This document shows positions 3,333-5,614 of a stretch of 5,614 nucleotides of DNA, one piece after another (within the stretch, counting starts at the first letter, position 1; each line of letters opens with the position of its first letter). Both the position numbers and the translations under genes were made by a program. The notes beneath the pieces are model-generated. The model did not search any database, was not told where the DNA came from, and saw nothing but the letters and a program-made list of their open reading frames with translations. Source of the stretch: CAYRPN01 sp964426135 (GTDB lineage Bacteria; Planctomycetota; Phycisphaerae; Phycisphaerales; Phycisphaeraceae); the NCBI GenBank assembly GCA_964426135.1, contig CAYRPN010000217.1:1-5614 (forward strand). Reading direction: 5' to 3'.

Positions 3333-5480
3333 ATGGATTTCCTCCCCATCCACACCATCGGCGGCCTGCTGGGCGTAGTGCTCGGCTTCGGCTTTATCAT
3401 TTTCGTCCACGAAATGGGCCACTTCCTCGTCGCCAAGTGGGTTGGCATCAAGTGCAGCCAGTTTGCCGTGGGCATGGGCAACGCGATCTGCTCGTGGCGC
3501 AAGGGCCTGGGCTTCCGCTGGGGCAGCACGGAGCCGGAGGTGGAGAAGCGCGTGCAGGATTACCTCAAGGGTGAGGCGGATGCGGCCTTGAACGAGGTTG
3601 ACGCGAATACCGGCGAACTGAAGGCCACGTCTCCCCGCATCTCCGTCGGGCAGCGCGATCGCGCCATGACCGCACTGGGCCTGAGCGAAACGGAATATCG
3701 TCTGAACTGGATTCCACTCGGCGGCTACGTCAAGATGGTCGGCCAGGAGGACATGGACGCCAGCGCGGTCAGCACCGACCCGCGCGCCTTCAACAACAAG
3801 CCGATCTGGGCCCGCGCCTGTGTCATCTCCGCCGGCGTGGTGATGAACCTGATCTTCGGCGTGCTCTTCTTCATGATCGCGTTCCTTGCCGGCGTGGGCT
3901 TCCATGCGCCCGTCGTCGGCGACATCGGCCCGGGCATGCCGGCGGAAGAAACCTACGCGAAAGGTCACGAAGGCGATCCCGCCTATCGCGGCCTGCGCCT
4001 CGGCGATCAGTTCCTCTCCATCGACGGCCAGCCCGTGCGCGATCTGGCGGATGTCATCATCGGCGCCGCGTTGGCGGAGAAGGGCAAGCCGGTTTCGCTG
4101 GAAGTCAATCGCACCATCAACGGCAAGACGGAAAAGCTCACCTATGAGCCGGTGCCGCGCGTCGGCGGCATGGGCCTGCTGACGATCGCGATCGACAAGC
4201 CTCGCGGCATCAAGATCAGCGAGAAATACCCGCCCAAGGAAATGCCCGCCGACCTGGAAAAGGCCGGCGTCAAGCCCGGCATGCAGATCGTCGAGGCCAA
4301 CGGCAAGCCGGTCGAGAGCGTGCGCGATCTGATCGACGCGCTGGCCTTGGCGCGTGGCCAGGATGTGCCGGTGAAATTTCAAAACAAGGAAACGGGCGCC
4401 AGTGTCACGGTGCAGGGCCACGCCACGCCGCGTCCTTTCTCGGCGCGCGACAAGGATGATTCGGTCATCTTCCCCGTGATGGGCCTGGTTTCCGCCACGG
4501 TGATTCAGCAGGTGCTCGACGATTCGCCCGCCGCCAAGGCCGGCCTGAAAGCCGGCGATGTGGTTCGCCGCGTCGATGATGTGGAATGGCCCAGCGGCGG
4601 CGACATCAGCACCGCCGTGCGCGAAAGCAAGCGCGACACCATTCGTGTTGTCATTGTGCGCGAAGGCGAAGAGAAAGATTTCGACATCGCGCCCGATTCC
4701 AAGCGCCGCCTGGGCATCGCCATGGGCAGCGGCACCAACGTGATCCGCAAAGTGCTGGCGGATGACAAGGGCGCTTCGCCCCTGGCGAACCTGCAACTTC
4801 CCCCCGGCACGACGATCACCAAGGTCGGCGGTGAGCCGGTCAAGGCGATCGATGATCTCTACGGCAAACTGGTGTCGATGGCGATTGCCAACCCCGAAGG
4901 CTTCGACATCGCGGTGAGTTATCAGCTTGCCGTGGGCAAGAACCCGATCACCACCGAGGTAAATGTGAAGGTCGGTCAGGCCGTCGCCAAGGAACTGCGG
5001 GCGGTGGAATGGACGCCCTCGATCCCCATCGACATCTTTGAGCTGCAGCTCACCACGCTGCAAGCGTCGAACCCCATCGACGCGGTCGGCCTGGGCATCG
5101 GCAAGGCGCACCAGTCCATGCTGCAGGTCTACCTGACGCTTTACCGCCTGACGCAGGGCACCGTTCCGCTCTCGGGCATGCAGGGCCCCGTCGGCATCAC
5201 GCACACCGGCACCATCATCGCCCAGCAGGGCTTCACGTACCTGCTCTTTTTCCTGGGCCTGATCAGTATCAACCTCGCGGTGATCAACTTCCTGCCGCTG
5301 CCCATCGTCGACGGCGGGCACATCATTCTGCTCATCATCGAGAAGATCAAAGGTTCGCCGGTGAGTCCGAAGATTCAGCAGGCCGTGCTCTACGCGGGCC
5401 TGGCGCTGCTCGGCTCGCTGTTCCTGTATGTGACGTACAACGACATCGTGCGCCTGATCGATTCGATGTTCAAGGCGTGA
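3333..5480 (+). CDS. rseP: RseP-type site-2 zinc metalloprotease, extended multi-PDZ form
   Basis: An inner-membrane intramembrane protease of the S2P/RseP (M50) family. In studied bacteria it makes the second cleavage in anti-sigma factors and removes signal-peptide remnants. Zinc motif HEMGH (His26, Glu27, His30) lies in the first membrane segment (about 8-25). LGGYVKMVGQED (129-140) is the family loop; MNLIFG (171-176) is in the second segment; NFLPLPIVDGG (652-662) supplies the third ligand, Asp660. Last segments are about 632-655 and 685-703. Between segments 2 and 3 there appear to be four PDZ-like modules: about 192-275, 283-365, 380-455 and 465-545, each with a GD/PG-type turn and a strand such as LSIDGQPV, VEANGKPV, VRRVDDVEW or TKVGGEPV. 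E. coli RseP has about 450 residues and two PDZ domains; this one has 715. About 50 extra residues (roughly 63-112) also separate HEMGH from the GGYVKM loop. The start at ATG 3333 gives a natural N-terminus. Confidence 0.93.
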   Translation: MDFLPIHTIGGLLGVVLGFGFIIFVHEMGHFLVAKWVGIKCSQFAVGMGNAICSWRKGLGFRWGSTEPEVEKRVQDYLKGEADAALNEVDANTGELKATSPRISVGQRDRAMTALGLSETEYRLNWIPLGGYVKMVGQEDMDASAVSTDPRAFNNKPIWARACVISAGVVMNLIFGVLFFMIAFLAGVGFHAPVVGDIGPGMPAEETYAKGHEGDPAYRGLRLGDQFLSIDGQPVRDLADVIIGAALAEKGKPVSLEVNRTINGKTEKLTYEPVPRVGGMGLLTIAIDKPRGIKISEKYPPKEMPADLEKAGVKPGMQIVEANGKPVESVRDLIDALALARGQDVPVKFQNKETGASVTVQGHATPRPFSARDKDDSVIFPVMGLVSATVIQQVLDDSPAAKAGLKAGDVVRRVDDVEWPSGGDISTAVRESKRDTIRVVIVREGEEKDFDIAPDSKRRLGIAMGSGTNVIRKVLADDKGASPLANLQLPPGTTITKVGGEPVKAIDDLYGKLVSMAIANPEGFDIAVSYQLAVGKNPITTEVNVKVGQAVAKELRAVEWTPSIPIDIFELQLTTLQASNPIDAVGLGIGKAHQSMLQVYLTLYRLTQGTVPLSGMQGPVGITHTGTIIAQQGFTYLLFFLGLISINLAVINFLPLPIVDGGHIILLIIEKIKGSPVSPKIQQAVLYAGLALLGSLFLYVTYNDIVRLIDSMFKA

Positions 5481-5614
5481 CGCCTGTGCCACCGCATTCA
5501 CGGCAGCGTGCGTCAAGTCCGCGCCGACGCACATGGGCTGGTGTGGTGAGTCGTCAATAAGGCTCATCCGGCCAATGCGTACTCGTCTTGTCAGAGCCGG
5601 AGTCTGTGACTCCG
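5481..5614. other. 3' flank of rseP, no gene seen
   Basis: The last 134 bases show no supported coding sequence or RNA gene. A hairpin at the very end is listed separately. The sequence is cut by the window edge. Confidence 0.6.
5598..5614 (+). terminator. Terminal hairpin, possible terminator or dispersed palindrome
   Basis: CGGAGTC-TGT-GACTCCG is a perfect 7-bp stem with a 3-base loop, ending at the last base of the window. C5597 could extend the stem if the next base is G. It lies 117 bases after the rseP stop. Whether a T-run follows cannot be seen, so an intrinsic terminator is only one possibility; a dispersed palindromic repeat is another. Confidence 0.4.

Noticed and set aside
2994..5567. 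857-codon open frame on the minus strand
   Set aside because: It is the antisense of rseP. The product is His/Asp/Arg/Ala-rich in the way typical of antisense frames of GC-rich genes, with no recognisable domain, while the plus strand has complete RseP motifs.

Overview
This is a GC-rich bacterial window with three ordinary housekeeping-type genes, one small lipoprotein gene, and an unusual set of octanucleotide repeats arranged as inverted arms. The organism is not identifiable with certainty. High GC, start codons without clear Shine-Dalgarno sequences, a very long multi-PDZ RseP and the dxr-rseP pairing fit a planctomycete-like (Planctomycetota/PVC) bacterium. That is an inference, not a demonstrated assignment.

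Layout. Positions 1-338 hold a repeat element: 21 octamers of an AGGGACGR type in strict 8-bp register (1-168), a short spacer, then at least 8 inverted pyrimidine octamers (215-278) that decay into pyrimidine-rich DNA up to the next start codon. Positions 339-857 (+) encode a small lipoprotein with a LEA2/WHy-like domain. It converges, with 3 bases between the stop codons, on a gamma-carbonic-anhydrase-like gene at 861-1379 (-). Positions 1380-1845 are non-coding and dense in nested inverted repeats: a second octamer element with AGGAANNN units and longer flanking inverted repeats (1434-1637), a 22-bp perfect inverted pair (1414-1435 / 1744-1765), a 16-bp palindrome and a GC-rich hairpin. Positions 1846-3213 (+) encode DXR (MEP isoprenoid pathway). 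Its reading frame is interrupted, but kept open, by a third octamer inverted-arm element at 2405-2561. Positions 3214-3332 are a short intergenic region with a direct repeat touching the next start. Positions 3333-5480 (+) encode an RseP-type site-2 protease of 715 residues. Positions 5481-5614 contain no gene and end in a perfect hairpin.

How it fits together. dxr and rseP are neighbours in many bacteria, commonly within an isoprenoid/envelope-biogenesis cluster, and here they are probably co-transcribed. The gamma-CA gene is divergent from dxr and shares a 22-nt upstream sequence with it in the same orientation relative to each gene. The lipoprotein is unrelated in function as far as can be seen.

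Main point of interest. Three loci within about 2.6 kb share one architecture: a purine-rich octamer arm, a short spacer, then the inverted pyrimidine arm, all with the same strand order. One lies directly upstream of the lipoprotein start, one is intergenic, and one sits inside the conserved dxr gene. There it adds about 45-50 low-complexity residues between the metal-binding DSE motif and the next conserved strand. Eight is not a multiple of three, so any single-unit slippage would break dxr.
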